From contig DOIX01000294.1 of assembly GCA_003511885.1 (NCBI GenBank), positions 16,661 through 23,567 on the forward strand: a stretch of DNA of 6,907 nt. The letters are read 5' to 3'. This stretch comes from Cyanobacteria bacterium UBA11153. Lineage in GTDB: Bacteria; Cyanobacteriota; Cyanobacteriia; Cyanobacteriales; Coleofasciculaceae. The translations under genes and the position numbers were made by a program. Every line of letters begins with the position of its first letter. Within the stretch, counting starts at the first letter, position 1. Shown here in pieces: positions 1 to 5,706 of the stretch. The notes beneath the pieces are model-generated. The model was given only the letters and a program-made list of their open reading frames with translations. It searched no databases and was not told the origin of the DNA.

Positions 1-63
1 TGAAAATATCCGGTTTAAATGCGCAGCAGCTTACTAATTACCTAAATGTCTGCTATAGTTAAT

Positions 64-109
64 CCCCCCAACCCCCCTTATATCGGACTTATATCGGGGG
101 ATTGGGGGG
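64..109. repeat. C-run/G-run inverted repeat (hairpin)
   Basis: The left arm 64-77 (two runs of six C separated by AA) pairs with the right arm 96-109 (a G run, ATT, a G run), with one mismatch in 14 positions. The 18-base loop holds a direct repeat: CTTATATCGG occurs at 77-86 and again at 88-97. No T-run follows, so a classical intrinsic terminator is not supported. Hairpins of this C-run/G-run kind are common dispersed intergenic repeats in filamentous cyanobacteria (general knowledge), and that is the simplest reading. Confidence 0.7.
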
Positions 110-201
110 GTGAATAGATAGCGCTATTTGAGTAAATTAGTATAAAAACTAGACTGGGATGGATTTTTAAAGCTTAAATTCTCCTCATAAAAAGGAGTAA
201 T

Positions 202-230
202 TATAGCAACCGCCAGGGCAGTTAAGACAT
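202..230 (+). repeat. 29-base dispersed repeat, copy 1
   Basis: Matches 6803-6831 in the same orientation at 25 of 29 positions. The first 13 bases (TATAGCAACCGCC) are identical. The core is a small imperfect hairpin, AACCGC paired with GCAGTT, with one mismatched position. The copy lies about 75 bases before the mmsA start. It is probably a dispersed intergenic repeat. A role in mmsA expression cannot be judged from sequence. Confidence 0.7.
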
Positions 231-305
231 TCTCAATTGAGGAACTATTAGCTTAAAATTAAAAGATATTTTATTTCCTCTAACCTCTATCCTCTTGATA
301 CAATC

Positions 306-1787
306 GTGGTGCATCTGAAAACTCCCTTACTCAACTACATTAATGGCAAGTGGTGTCCTTCCCAAGCAACCGAATTGCTTGATGTGGTAAATCCCGCTAC
401 TGCCCAATCCCTTGCCCAAGTACCTTTATCCCGCAAAAGTGATGTGGATGAGGCGGCGGTTGCTGCTGCTACTGCTTTTACTAGTTGGCGCACTACTCCA
501 CCTACGGCACGAGTACAATATCTTTTCAAACTCAAATACTTACTGGAAGAAAATTTAGATGAATTATCCCGCACAATTACCATGGAATGCGGGAAAACTT
601 TGGCTGAATCGAAAGCCGAATTAGAAAGGGCAATTGAAAATGTAGAAGTTGCCTGTGGGATTCCGACTTTGATGCAGGGTTATAACTTAGAAGATATTGC
701 CCGTGGGATTGATGAGATGATGATTCGCCAACCCGTAGGGGTGACGGCAATTATTGCCCCGTTTAATTTTCCGGGGATGATTCCTTTTTGGTTTTTACCC
801 TATAGTATCGCTTGCGGCAATACTGCCATTGTCAAACCTTCGGAAAAAGTACCTCTAACAATGGAAAAGATTTTTCATTTATTGGAAGCGACGGGATTAC
901 CGCCAGGAGTAGTAAATTTAGTTAATGGGGCAAAAGAGGTAGTGGATGCTATTTTAGAACATCCCACGATTAGAGCAATTAGTTTTGTCGGCTCTTCACC
1001 TGTGGCTAAATATGTATATAGTAAAGGAGCCGCATTCGGGAAGCGAATGCAGTGTCAAGGTGGGGCAAAAAATCCCATCGTTGTCTTGCCCGATGCCGAT
1101 ATGGAAATGACAACCAGAATTGCTGCCGATAGCGCTTTTGGTTGTGCGGGGCAAAGATGTTTAGCGGCATCGGTGGCAGTGGCAGTAGGGGAAGCACGTT
1201 ATAGTTTTAAAGACGCGATCGCATCTTCTGCCCAAAATCGCATTGTCGGTTATGGTTTAGATACAGGTGTGGAAATGGGTCCAGTGATTACTCGTGAAAG
1301 TAAATCTCGGATTGAAGGCTTGGTTGCACGAGGGATAGAGGAAGGGGCACAATTATTAATCGATGGGCGGCATCCCCAGATTTCCGGCTACTCAGAGGGG
1401 AATTTTCTGCGCCCGACGATTCTGGAAAACGTCAATCCCCAGAGTACCCTTGCGGAAACCGAAATTTTCGGACCAGTGTTAAGTTTAATGTACGTGGAGA
1501 CGATTGCAGATGCGATCGCGATCGTTAATCGTAGTAAATGGGGTAACATGGCATGTCTCTTTACCAGTAGTGGTGCAGCAGCGCGGCGGTTTCGCTATGA
1601 AGCACAAGCAGGTAATATTGGCATTAATATCGGCGTAGCTGCACCCATGGCATTTTTTCCCTTTAGTGGCTGGAAAGATAGTTTTTTCGGAGATTTACAC
1701 GGGCAAGGCAGGGATGCAGTAGAATTCTTTACCCAGACTAAGGTAGTAGTGGAAAGATGGCCTAAAGATTGGTCCCGTCAGTTTTAA
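306..1787 (+). CDS. mmsA: CoA-acylating methylmalonate-semialdehyde dehydrogenase
   Basis: Cytosolic NAD-dependent enzyme of the aldehyde dehydrogenase superfamily. The family converts methylmalonate semialdehyde plus CoA to propionyl-CoA (or malonate semialdehyde to acetyl-CoA) with loss of CO2, in valine, beta-alanine or inositol breakdown. The 493-residue length is normal. Visible motifs are [11 protein letters not shown] (153-163, nucleotide fold), KPSEKVP (177-183), [10 protein letters not shown] (229-238), the nucleophile Cys285 in AGQRCLAAS preceded by Arg284, and EIFGPVL (386-392). The general-base Glu of ordinary aldehyde dehydrogenases (ELGGK) is absent; the site reads QGGAKN with Gln251. 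Loss of that Glu is typical of the CoA-acylating branch, so this supports the call. The start is GTG at 306 or GTG at 309; no clear Shine-Dalgarno separates them. No partner catabolic gene lies in the window, so the physiological substrate is inferred. Confidence 0.9.
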   Translation: MVHLKTPLLNYINGKWCPSQATELLDVVNPATAQSLAQVPLSRKSDVDEAAVAAATAFTSWRTTPPTARVQYLFKLKYLLEENLDELSRTITMECGKTLAESKAELERAIENVEVACGIPTLMQGYNLEDIARGIDEMMIRQPVGVTAIIAPFNFPGMIPFWFLPYSIACGNTAIVKPSEKVPLTMEKIFHLLEATGLPPGVVNLVNGAKEVVDAILEHPTIRAISFVGSSPVAKYVYSKGAAFGKRMQCQGGAKNPIVVLPDADMEMTTRIAADSAFGCAGQRCLAASVAVAVGEARYSFKDAIASSAQNRIVGYGLDTGVEMGPVITRESKSRIEGLVARGIEEGAQLLIDGRHPQISGYSEGNFLRPTILENVNPQSTLAETEIFGPVLSLMYVETIADAIAIVNRSKWGNMACLFTSSGAAARRFRYEAQAGNIGINIGVAAPMAFFPFSGWKDSFFGDLHGQGRDAVEFFTQTKVVVERWPKDWSRQF

Positions 1788-1980
1788 TCTTACAGGAGTT
1801 ACCCGCGACAATCCCAAGAACCCACCCCCTTCATCAATTTCCAGATCTAAAAAAATTATGTAGTAGCTGGGCCAACGGAAAATAGTAGATTATAATTAGT
1901 AATTAGGAAGGCTAAGGGATAACCTACTATCACTTTAGCCCTACTACTAAGCTAATTTTTATGACATCGCTTTAATCCTC

Positions 1981-2018
1981 TCACGCCACGAGTTGTCTTG
2001 GGACAACTCGTGGCGTGA
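1981..2018. repeat. Perfect 17-bp inverted repeat with 4-base loop
   Basis: The arms 1981-1997 (starting TCACGCCACGAG) and 2002-2018 are exact reverse complements around a TTGG loop, giving a long stable hairpin. Neither strand has a T-run after the stem, so it is not a textbook terminator, although cyanobacteria often end transcripts without one. It could be a terminator-like hairpin, a dispersed palindrome, or a binding or processing site. Confidence 0.8.
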
Positions 2019-2097
2019 AATAATGTTTGTCAGGACTTTGGGATGACAGAAAGGCAAACCTTCGTGAGTAAACGGTTTGATGAGCATGGTTAGAATT

Positions 2098-2124
2098 GTC
2101 AACTGTCCATTATCAACTGTCCAC
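2098..2124 (+). repeat. Imperfect short direct repeat TCAACTGTCCA
   Basis: TCAACTGTCCA occurs at about 2099-2109 and again at about 2113-2123, separated by a few bases. The same word family, including its reverse complement, recurs at 2692-2768, so both tracts belong to one low-complexity intergenic repeat type. Confidence 0.6.
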
Positions 2125-2149
2125 TGCGATATTTAAAGTTTTTTATCTT

Positions 2150-2177
2150 TTGCTTTCGGAGCGGATTCAATTATGCT
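2150..2177 (+). promoter_or_regulatory. Weak sigma-70-like promoter candidate
   Basis: TTGCTT (2150-2155) and TATGCT (2172-2177) are 16 bases apart, matching the -35 consensus at 3 of 6 and the -10 at 4 of 6 positions. They lie about 90 bases before the small membrane-protein gene. This is a weak match that could occur by chance. Confidence 0.2.
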
Positions 2178-2263
2178 ATTCTGCTAATTCAATGAATTGG
2201 TAAAACTGGTTAAGTTAAGCCACAAAAAAATTATTCCGCCTGAATATATTGTCACAGGTTCCT

Positions 2264-2581
2264 ATGAAACACTTTTCTAGAGATTGGCTAAATGAATGGT
2301 GCTACAACAACAACTGGAGCGATTTATATATTGAAGGGAATCAGTACTGGGCTTTTCCACCAGGAGCAGTAATGCCTGAACCTATTCCGCCAGCAGTACT
2401 AGAGAAACTGAAAGCCGAAAAAGGGATGAGTGGAGATGAAAAACTTTGGTCAATTAGTGCAGTTGTGTTAAGCATTGTTGCGGCAATATTAAGTTATTTT
2501 TTCAAATCACCCATGCCCGTAGGATTAGCCTTTGCCTTTGATGCTGTTACCGTAGCCCTGTTAGAATTTGAAATTGGTTAA
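2264..2581 (+). CDS. Small conserved-looking membrane protein, unknown function
   Basis: A 105-residue protein when started at ATG 2264, where AGG at 2256-2258 is placed 5 bases upstream. The frame is also open from TTG 2249, which would add five residues, but the ATG is the better choice. The N-terminal half is soluble and rich in Trp and Tyr (SRDWLNEWCYNNNWSDLYIE, then YWAFPPGAVMPEPIPP at 29-44). A charged stretch follows, then two hydrophobic segments at about 62-80 and 84-101, joined by KSPMP. The N-terminus lacks a signal peptide, which suggests a hairpin-like membrane anchor, possibly in the thylakoid or plasma membrane. The composition is ordinary protein-like, and it resembles small hypothetical proteins I recall from other cyanobacteria, but I cannot assign a name or function. 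It stands alone on its strand, with large spacers on both sides. Confidence 0.75.
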   Translation: MKHFSRDWLNEWCYNNNWSDLYIEGNQYWAFPPGAVMPEPIPPAVLEKLKAEKGMSGDEKLWSISAVVLSIVAAILSYFFKSPMPVGLAFAFDAVTVALLEFEIG

Positions 2582-2691
2582 CTTTCCGCTCTGAAAAACT
2601 TACTCAAATACACTCAGGTGAAATAATGAAAGCTCAACCAGAGTTGGTTTGATGTTTTCATCCTCCTTAATCAAATCCACAATCCAGTGAC

Positions 2692-2768
2692 AGTGGACAG
2701 TTGATAGTTGACAGTTACTCAGATTGCCCTCCTGTCAATTGTCTGCTGTCAATTGTCTGCTGTCCACT
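2692..2768. repeat. Imperfect inverted repeat with internal 14-bp tandem duplication
   Basis: The 23-base arms 2692-2714 and 2746-2768 share a perfect outer 9 bp (AGTGGACAG/CTGTCCACT) and an inner 7 bp (TTGACAG/CTGTCAA). Inside, CTGTCAATTGTCTG is repeated exactly in tandem at 2732-2745 and 2746-2759. This is the same sequence family as 2098-2124. It ends five bases before the target duplication of the neighbouring 91-bp element. Confidence 0.75.
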
Positions 2769-2777
2769 TAACATTGA

Positions 2778-2868
2778 CAGGACTTACGCAACTACGCCAT
2801 ATATAGTAGCAATGGTGCGTTAGCTTCGCGCAGGGCACCCTACTAATAGAGGCTGTGCGTAAGTCTTG
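2778..2868. mobile_element. MITE-like 91-bp element with TIRs and target duplication
   Basis: The terminal inverted repeats are 2778-2790 (CAGGACTTACGCA) and 2856-2868, matching at 12 of 13 positions with a perfect 10-bp core. The element is flanked directly by the 5-bp duplication ATTGA at 2773-2777 and 2869-2873. Inside, TAGTAG...GGTGC (about 2805-2818) is mirrored by GCACC...CTACTA (about 2836-2846), so nearly the whole element could fold on itself. There is no coding capacity. The structure fits a non-autonomous element moved by a transposase encoded elsewhere; I cannot name the family. Confidence 0.7.
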
Positions 2869-2979
2869 ATTGATTCTGCCACTCGCCCTAGATCCCGAAT
2901 TGTCATAAAATGTTAAAGCCGCTTGATGGGTTAACCCTCGGTGGCAAGTAAAGGCTGAGGATTAACCTCAAGCTAGCAG

Positions 2980-3020
2980 TCGCTTCCGGTAGAGAGGATA
3001 TCCTCAAATGCCGGAAGCGA
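2980..3020. repeat. Nested hairpin upstream of ccmP
   Basis: Perfect 10-bp arms TCGCTTCCGG (2980-2989) and CCGGAAGCGA (3011-3020) enclose a perfect 12-bp palindrome GAGGATATCCTC (2994-3005). It lies 144-184 bases before the ccmP start. There is no T-run after it. It could be the 3' hairpin of an upstream transcript, a regulator site, or a mobile-element relic. Confidence 0.75.
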
Positions 3021-3049
3021 GTCAGAGCAAGCCTGTGATTTTTGACTTT

Positions 3050-3058
3050 TGTTATAAC
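3050..3058 (+). promoter_or_regulatory. Possible extended -10 promoter for ccmP
   Basis: TATAAC at 3053-3058 matches TATAAT at 5 of 6 positions and is preceded by TG plus one base (3050-3052), the extended -10 pattern. No good -35 lies at the usual distance. If used, the transcript would start near 3065 and give a leader of about 100 bases. This is a motif match only. Confidence 0.3.
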
Positions 3059-3110
3059 CTATCCGAAAAGTAAGTAACTGAATTGTTAAAACTGTAGATG
3101 GACAAGAGAT

Positions 3111-3130
3111 GAATAGAGATGAATAGAGAT
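3111..3130 (+). repeat. 10-bp tandem repeat in the ccmP leader
   Basis: GAATAGAGAT occurs exactly twice in tandem (3111-3120, 3121-3130), 33 bases before the ccmP start. It could be replication slippage or a site pair. Confidence 0.7.
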
Positions 3131-3149
3131 GCTTGGGAAAATATCGGAT

Positions 3150-3154
3150 AGGAG
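3150..3154 (+). promoter_or_regulatory. Ribosome binding site of ccmP (decides a TTG start)
   Basis: AGGAG at 3150-3154 stands 9 bases before TTG 3164. It is one of the few clear Shine-Dalgarno sequences in the window, and with the typical N-terminus that follows it supports TTG as the real start. Its first three bases also belong to an inverted repeat with 3058-3066. Confidence 0.65.
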
Positions 3155-3163
3155 ACAATAATT

Positions 3164-3805
3164 TTGGGTACAGAATTGCGGGCTTATGTATTTCTAGACA
3201 GCTTGCAGGCTCAACATGCGGCTTACATGGGGACAGTAGCCCTAGGGTTTTTACCCTTACCGGGAGACGCTTCTCTGTGGATTGAAATATCACCAGGAAT
3301 TGAAATTAATCGGATTACAGATATTGCCTTAAAATCTACTTCTGTTCGTCCAGGAGTGCAAATGGTAGAACGACTTTACGGTGTTCTTGAAGTTCATTCT
3401 AGCAAACAAGGAGATACTAGAGCCGCAGGTAAAGCTATTCTAGAAGCCCTTGGAGTTAGCGAAAGGGAACGTCTGAAACCTCGCGTTATTTCCAGCCAAA
3501 TTATCCGGAATATCGATCCTCACCAAACTCAATTAATTAATCGCAGCCGTCGAGGGCAAATGATTTTAGCAGGGCAAACTCTTTATGTGTTAGAAGTTGA
3601 ACCTGCTGCTTATGCTGCTTTGGCAGCAAATGAAGCTGAAAAAGCAGCCTCGATTAATATATTGCAAATTTCGGCAATTGGTAGTTTCGGACGACTTTAT
3701 TTAGGTGGAGAAGAACGGGATATTTTAGCAGCAGCCAGAGCCTTACTAACTTCATTAGAAAATGTATATGGTAGGGAAAATCCGGCAGCGATGCGAAAGG
3801 AGTAG
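3164..3805 (+). CDS. ccmP: Carboxysome shell protein CcmP (tandem BMC domains)
   Basis: A 213-residue protein with two bacterial microcompartment (BMC) domains, the length and N-terminal pattern ([25 protein letters not shown]) of CcmP from beta-carboxysomes. BMC domain 1 spans roughly 3-100 and domain 2 roughly 105-205. The second has [20 protein letters not shown] (137-156) and EKAASI. Glu69 and Arg70, the pore-gating pair known for CcmP, are both present in MVERLYG. In the family, trimers form pseudohexamers with a wide gated central pore and stack face to face, giving a double layer in the shell thought to pass larger metabolites such as 3-phosphoglycerate or RuBP. The start is TTG with AGGAG 9 bases upstream. 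No other carboxysome gene is nearby, as is usual for ccmP, which lies apart from the main ccm cluster. CcmO is the alternative tandem-BMC protein but is longer and differs in sequence. Confidence 0.92.
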   Translation: MGTELRAYVFLDSLQAQHAAYMGTVALGFLPLPGDASLWIEISPGIEINRITDIALKSTSVRPGVQMVERLYGVLEVHSSKQGDTRAAGKAILEALGVSERERLKPRVISSQIIRNIDPHQTQLINRSRRGQMILAGQTLYVLEVEPAAYAALAANEAEKAASINILQISAIGSFGRLYLGGEERDILAAARALLTSLENVYGRENPAAMRKE

Positions 3806-3826
3806 GGATTAGGGGCTAGGGGCTAG

Positions 3827-3955
3827 GGCGTGTCTTCAAAGTATAAATTTTAACCTAGATTGATGTAGGGGCGAAGCATTTGGGCGACAAGCTATCGGTG
3901 AAACCCAATGTTTTGTGTCCAAATGCTTCGCCCTTCCAGAGTTTGAAAACACCTC
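3827..3955. mobile_element. Small non-coding inverted-repeat element (~129 bp)
   Basis: The outer arms 3827-3840 (GGCGTGTCTTCAAA) and 3942-3955 (TTTGAAAACACCTC) pair at 11 of 14 positions. A perfect inner 15-bp inverted repeat, 3869-3883 with 3919-3933 (GGGCGAAGCATTTGG), sits inside. An exact 11-bp direct repeat CTAGGGGCTAG flanks it at 3816-3826 and 3956-3966, which may be a target duplication. The flanking DNA is itself a GGGGCTAG simple repeat, so the duplication could be coincidental. The inner palindrome resembles the GGGCGAAGC...GCTTCGCCC repeats common in cyanobacterial spacers. Confidence 0.6.
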
Positions 3956-3998
3956 CTAGGGGCTAGAGCAGAAAAGAGAATGGGGAATAAGGCTAACA

Positions 3999-4033
3999 AT
4001 TAGCGATTAGCAATTAGCAATTAGCAATTATCA
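3999..4033 (+). repeat. Heptamer tandem repeat ATTAGCA, five units
   Basis: Five consecutive heptamers read ATTAGCG, three times ATTAGCA, then ATTATCA. The array ends 11 bases before the pentapeptide-repeat gene and therefore lies in its promoter or leader. The same heptamer family recurs on both strands between ycf3 and gatC. It is a typical cyanobacterial short tandemly repeated repetitive sequence. Confidence 0.8.
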
Positions 4034-4044
4034 GGATATATTAG

Positions 4045-4818
4045 ATGGCGAATTTAGAACATTTAACAATCCTCCAAGAGGGGGCAGTAAGATGGATTAA
4101 ATGGAGACAAGAAAATCCAACCATTGAACCAGATTTGAGCGATACTAACCTGAAAGAGATTAACCTCAGAGGGGCAAATCTGAGATTAGCTAATTTAAAA
4201 AGAGCGGATCTTCGTTTGGCTAGACTTATTGCGGCAAATCTTAGTAAAGCCAATCTCAATCAGGCTAATCTTAGTCAGGCTAATCTCAGTCAGGCTAACT
4301 TAATTGAAGCCTCTTTAATAGACGCTAATTTAATTGAAGTAGATTTGAGTTATGCTGATTTGAGGGAGGCGAATTTAATTGGTGCGGATCTCAGAGGTGC
4401 TAATCTAAAAGGAGCAGATTTAACTAATGCTAATCTCATTGGTACTAATCTGAGAGGTTCTAACTTAAGAGGAGCGGATCTTGATGGGGCTAATCTGAGA
4501 AGAGCTAACCTAAGTTTAGCAAATTTAATTGATGCCAATCTCAATCAAGCTAATCTAGCTAATGCGAATCTTCACGAAGCTGAATTAATAGGGGCACATC
4601 TTTATCAGGTTGATTTAACTGGAGCTAATCTGAGTTTTGCCCATTTAACTGGTGCTTATCTTTTTGGCGCAAATTTAAGTCATGCTGATTTAGAAGGTAC
4701 AGATTTTCGCTGGGCAAATTTGATGAAAGCTAAATTACAAGGGATAGATTTGAGAGGAGTTAACTTAGAAGGGGCTAAGTTAGATCGAGTCATTATTAGT
4801 GATGATAGTGTTCGTTAA
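4045..4818 (+). CDS. Pentapeptide-repeat protein, 44 uninterrupted repeats
   Basis: A 257-residue protein. Residues 1-30 form a lead-in (LTILQEGAVRWIKWRQENP) seen at the start of many cyanobacterial pentapeptide-repeat proteins. From Leu31 to Leu246 a Leu (once Phe221) falls at every fifth residue without a break: 44 consecutive A(N/D)LXX units. The family folds as a right-handed four-sided beta-helix, so this would be about 11 full coils. There is no signal peptide or membrane segment, so it is probably cytosolic. Function is unknown; some relatives such as MfpA and Qnr mimic DNA and bind gyrase, but nothing here shows that. ATG 4045 is preceded by AGG at 4033-4035. The gene converges on the minus-strand pilin-like gene with 40 bases between the stops and no clear terminator there. 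Confidence 0.9.
   Translation: MANLEHLTILQEGAVRWIKWRQENPTIEPDLSDTNLKEINLRGANLRLANLKRADLRLARLIAANLSKANLNQANLSQANLSQANLIEASLIDANLIEVDLSYADLREANLIGADLRGANLKGADLTNANLIGTNLRGSNLRGADLDGANLRRANLSLANLIDANLNQANLANANLHEAELIGAHLYQVDLTGANLSFAHLTGAYLFGANLSHADLEGTDFRWANLMKAKLQGIDLRGVNLEGAKLDRVIISDDSVR
4255..4299 (+). repeat. Three near-identical 15-bp units inside the pentapeptide gene
   Basis: Units 4255-4269, 4270-4284 and 4285-4299 differ from one another at two or three positions (for example CTTAGTCAGGCTAAT) and encode LNQAN, LSQAN, LSQAN. The DNA similarity is higher than the protein repeat requires, which suggests recent duplication or gene conversion within the array. Confidence 0.7.
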
Positions 4819-4858
4819 GAATGGGGATCGATTCGACTTTTGCAAGAGGTCTAATGTC

Positions 4859-5536
4859 TTATTCTGGAACAATTGGATGAAACCCTTCTGGGATTGGAAA
4901 TTGACGGCGAAGACATCCCTCTTGAGGGCAATATGCCAAGGGTAGGGAAACTTTCAATCTAGTAGGAGGAAGAGTAAGAGGCTGTTCGCTTTGATAAGTT
5001 ATAGCAAAAGTTACGGATTCGTGTTCGCAATCACTTCCACCTGTTGATGGGTCCATGCAACTAACTACAAATGCGATGTAAGTTTTCAGCCCAGCTTTTT
5101 TAGGTTGAGCCGTAATCATTATAATATCTGGGGAGATTCTGGGCAGTTTTTTGGGTGGAGTGAAAGATTCTTCTTCTGGAATTTTTAACGATTGTTCTAT
5201 TTCCGTTGTATCTAAACCCAAAAACAGATAATCATTCAAGCTAGTTTGTATTCCTCTATTTAGATAATAGTTGTATTTTTTTGAGTTAGGTGTGATTCCT
5301 ATTCCTAGTTTTTGAAAAGAATCAGTAAACTTCCCAGTTTCCAGATGATAAACTCGCTGTGCCCGCTCTATTGCCAGAAAATTTTCCTTGGTTAGTCTTT
5401 CCCCCATAAGTTCATTTATTACCATATCTATTAAATCGATTGGCTGCCACTTATAACGAGTAGTAGCAATAATAATTGTGCCAGCAAAAACTAGGAAAAC
5501 CAAAGATATTATGGTTAATTGTTTTGGCTTATACAT
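4859..5536 (-). CDS. Type IV pilin-like protein lacking a prepilin motif
   Basis: A 225-residue protein. Residues 6-26 form one hydrophobic membrane segment directly after a short basic N-terminus (MYKPKQ). The segment ENFLAIERAQRVYHLETGKFTDSFQKLGIGI (51-81) has the pattern of the cyanobacterial type IV pilin-like G/H family, in which a helix with NRAQQAYF-like residues is followed by GKF and LGIGI. The usual class III prepilin site (G then FTLIE) is missing, so PilD processing is not expected, and it is more likely a membrane-anchored periplasmic protein than a filament subunit. Four cysteines (160, 170, 203, 208) could form two disulfides in the C-terminal half. ATG 5536 is the only reasonable start; no strong Shine-Dalgarno precedes it. 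It is transcribed against its neighbours on both sides. Family assignment rests on pattern recognition only. Confidence 0.6.
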   Translation of the reverse strand: MYKPKQLTIISLVFLVFAGTIIIATTRYKWQPIDLIDMVINELMGERLTKENFLAIERAQRVYHLETGKFTDSFQKLGIGITPNSKKYNYYLNRGIQTSLNDYLFLGLDTTEIEQSLKIPEEESFTPPKKLPRISPDIIMITAQPKKAGLKTYIAFVVSCMDPSTGGSDCEHESVTFAITYQSEQPLTLPPTRLKVSLPLAYCPQEGCLRRQFPIPEGFHPIVPE

Positions 5537-5590
5537 AAACTTGTAACTTGCATTGAAGTTAAGTCATTCCTGAAAAATACATCAATTATC

Positions 5591-5629
<39 letters not shown>

Positions 5630-5643
5630 GCACGACAAAGGAT

Positions 5644-5651
5644 GCGATCGC
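5644..5651. repeat. HIP1 octamer GCGATCGC
   Basis: An exact HIP1 palindrome in the spacer before ycf3. Two more exact copies lie inside mmsA at 1215-1222 and 1512-1519. HIP1 is heavily over-represented in many cyanobacterial genomes, which supports the taxonomic reading. Confidence 0.85.
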
Positions 5652-5706
5652 AATCGTCCCAAACAAGCTAGACTAATCTTCTAGTCGGGATAATTGAGAA
5701 AAACCT

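Larger units (their letters stand above)
1..305. other. Gene-free left flank
   Basis: No reading frame here looks like a gene on either strand. The stretch is AT-rich and holds a C/G-run hairpin (64-109), a weak 5-bp stem at 181-197 (CTCCT/AGGAG), a 29-base dispersed repeat (202-230) and a 10-bp palindrome CTCAATTGAG (232-241). It must contain whatever promoter drives mmsA, but I could not find a convincing -35/-10 pair. The window opens with TGA, which could be the stop of an upstream gene, but nothing here can confirm that. Confidence 0.6.
1788..2263. other. Gene-free spacer after mmsA
   Basis: No plausible gene is seen on either strand. It contains a possible weak stem (GGCTAA 1910-1915 with TTAGCC 1935-1940), a perfect 17-bp hairpin (1981-2018), a short direct repeat (2098-2124), a 6-bp inverted repeat AATTCA/TGAATT (2186-2198) and a weak promoter candidate before the next gene. 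No strong intrinsic terminator follows mmsA. Confidence 0.6.
2582..3163. other. Repeat-rich gene-free spacer before ccmP
   Basis: About 580 bases with no convincing gene; the only long frame overlaps ccmP in antisense. It is packed with structured DNA: an imperfect inverted repeat (2692-2768) containing a perfect 14-bp tandem duplication, a 91-bp MITE-like element (2778-2868), a small TGAGG/CCTCA stem (2956-2970), a nested hairpin (2980-3020), a 10-bp tandem repeat (3111-3130) and a long-range 9-bp pairing that reaches the ccmP ribosome binding site. Confidence 0.65.

Noticed and set aside
1..3. TGA as stop codon of an upstream gene
   Set aside because: No coding sequence precedes it in the window, so it cannot be judged.
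335..583. Minus-strand open frame inside mmsA
   Set aside because: It lies wholly within a well-supported gene, has low-complexity Ala/Ser content and resembles no family.
1006..1197. Minus-strand open frame inside mmsA
   Set aside because: Short, proline/leucine-rich shadow opposite the catalytic region of mmsA.
1910..1940. Terminator for mmsA (GGCTAA/TTAGCC)
   Set aside because: Six pairs around a 19-base loop with no T-run after it; too weak to call.
2973..3293. Minus-strand 106-residue frame over the ccmP leader and start
   Set aside because: It overlaps the ccmP N-terminus and the nested hairpin, has no domain pattern and no plausible ribosome binding site.
3999..4033. Possible CRISPR-like array
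   Set aside because: Seven-base units without spacers; this is a short tandem repeat, as are 5595-5629 and 6228-6298.
4041..4544. Two minus-strand frames inside the pentapeptide gene
   Set aside because: The regular LRLAPLRSAP-like composition is just the antisense of the 15-bp repeat units.
5671..5694. Promoter and operator for ycf3 (GACTA/TAGTC repeat with GATAAT)
   Set aside because: The -10-like GATAAT would put the transcript start about 5 bases before ATG, and no -35 is seen; the 5-bp repeat is too short to support an operator.
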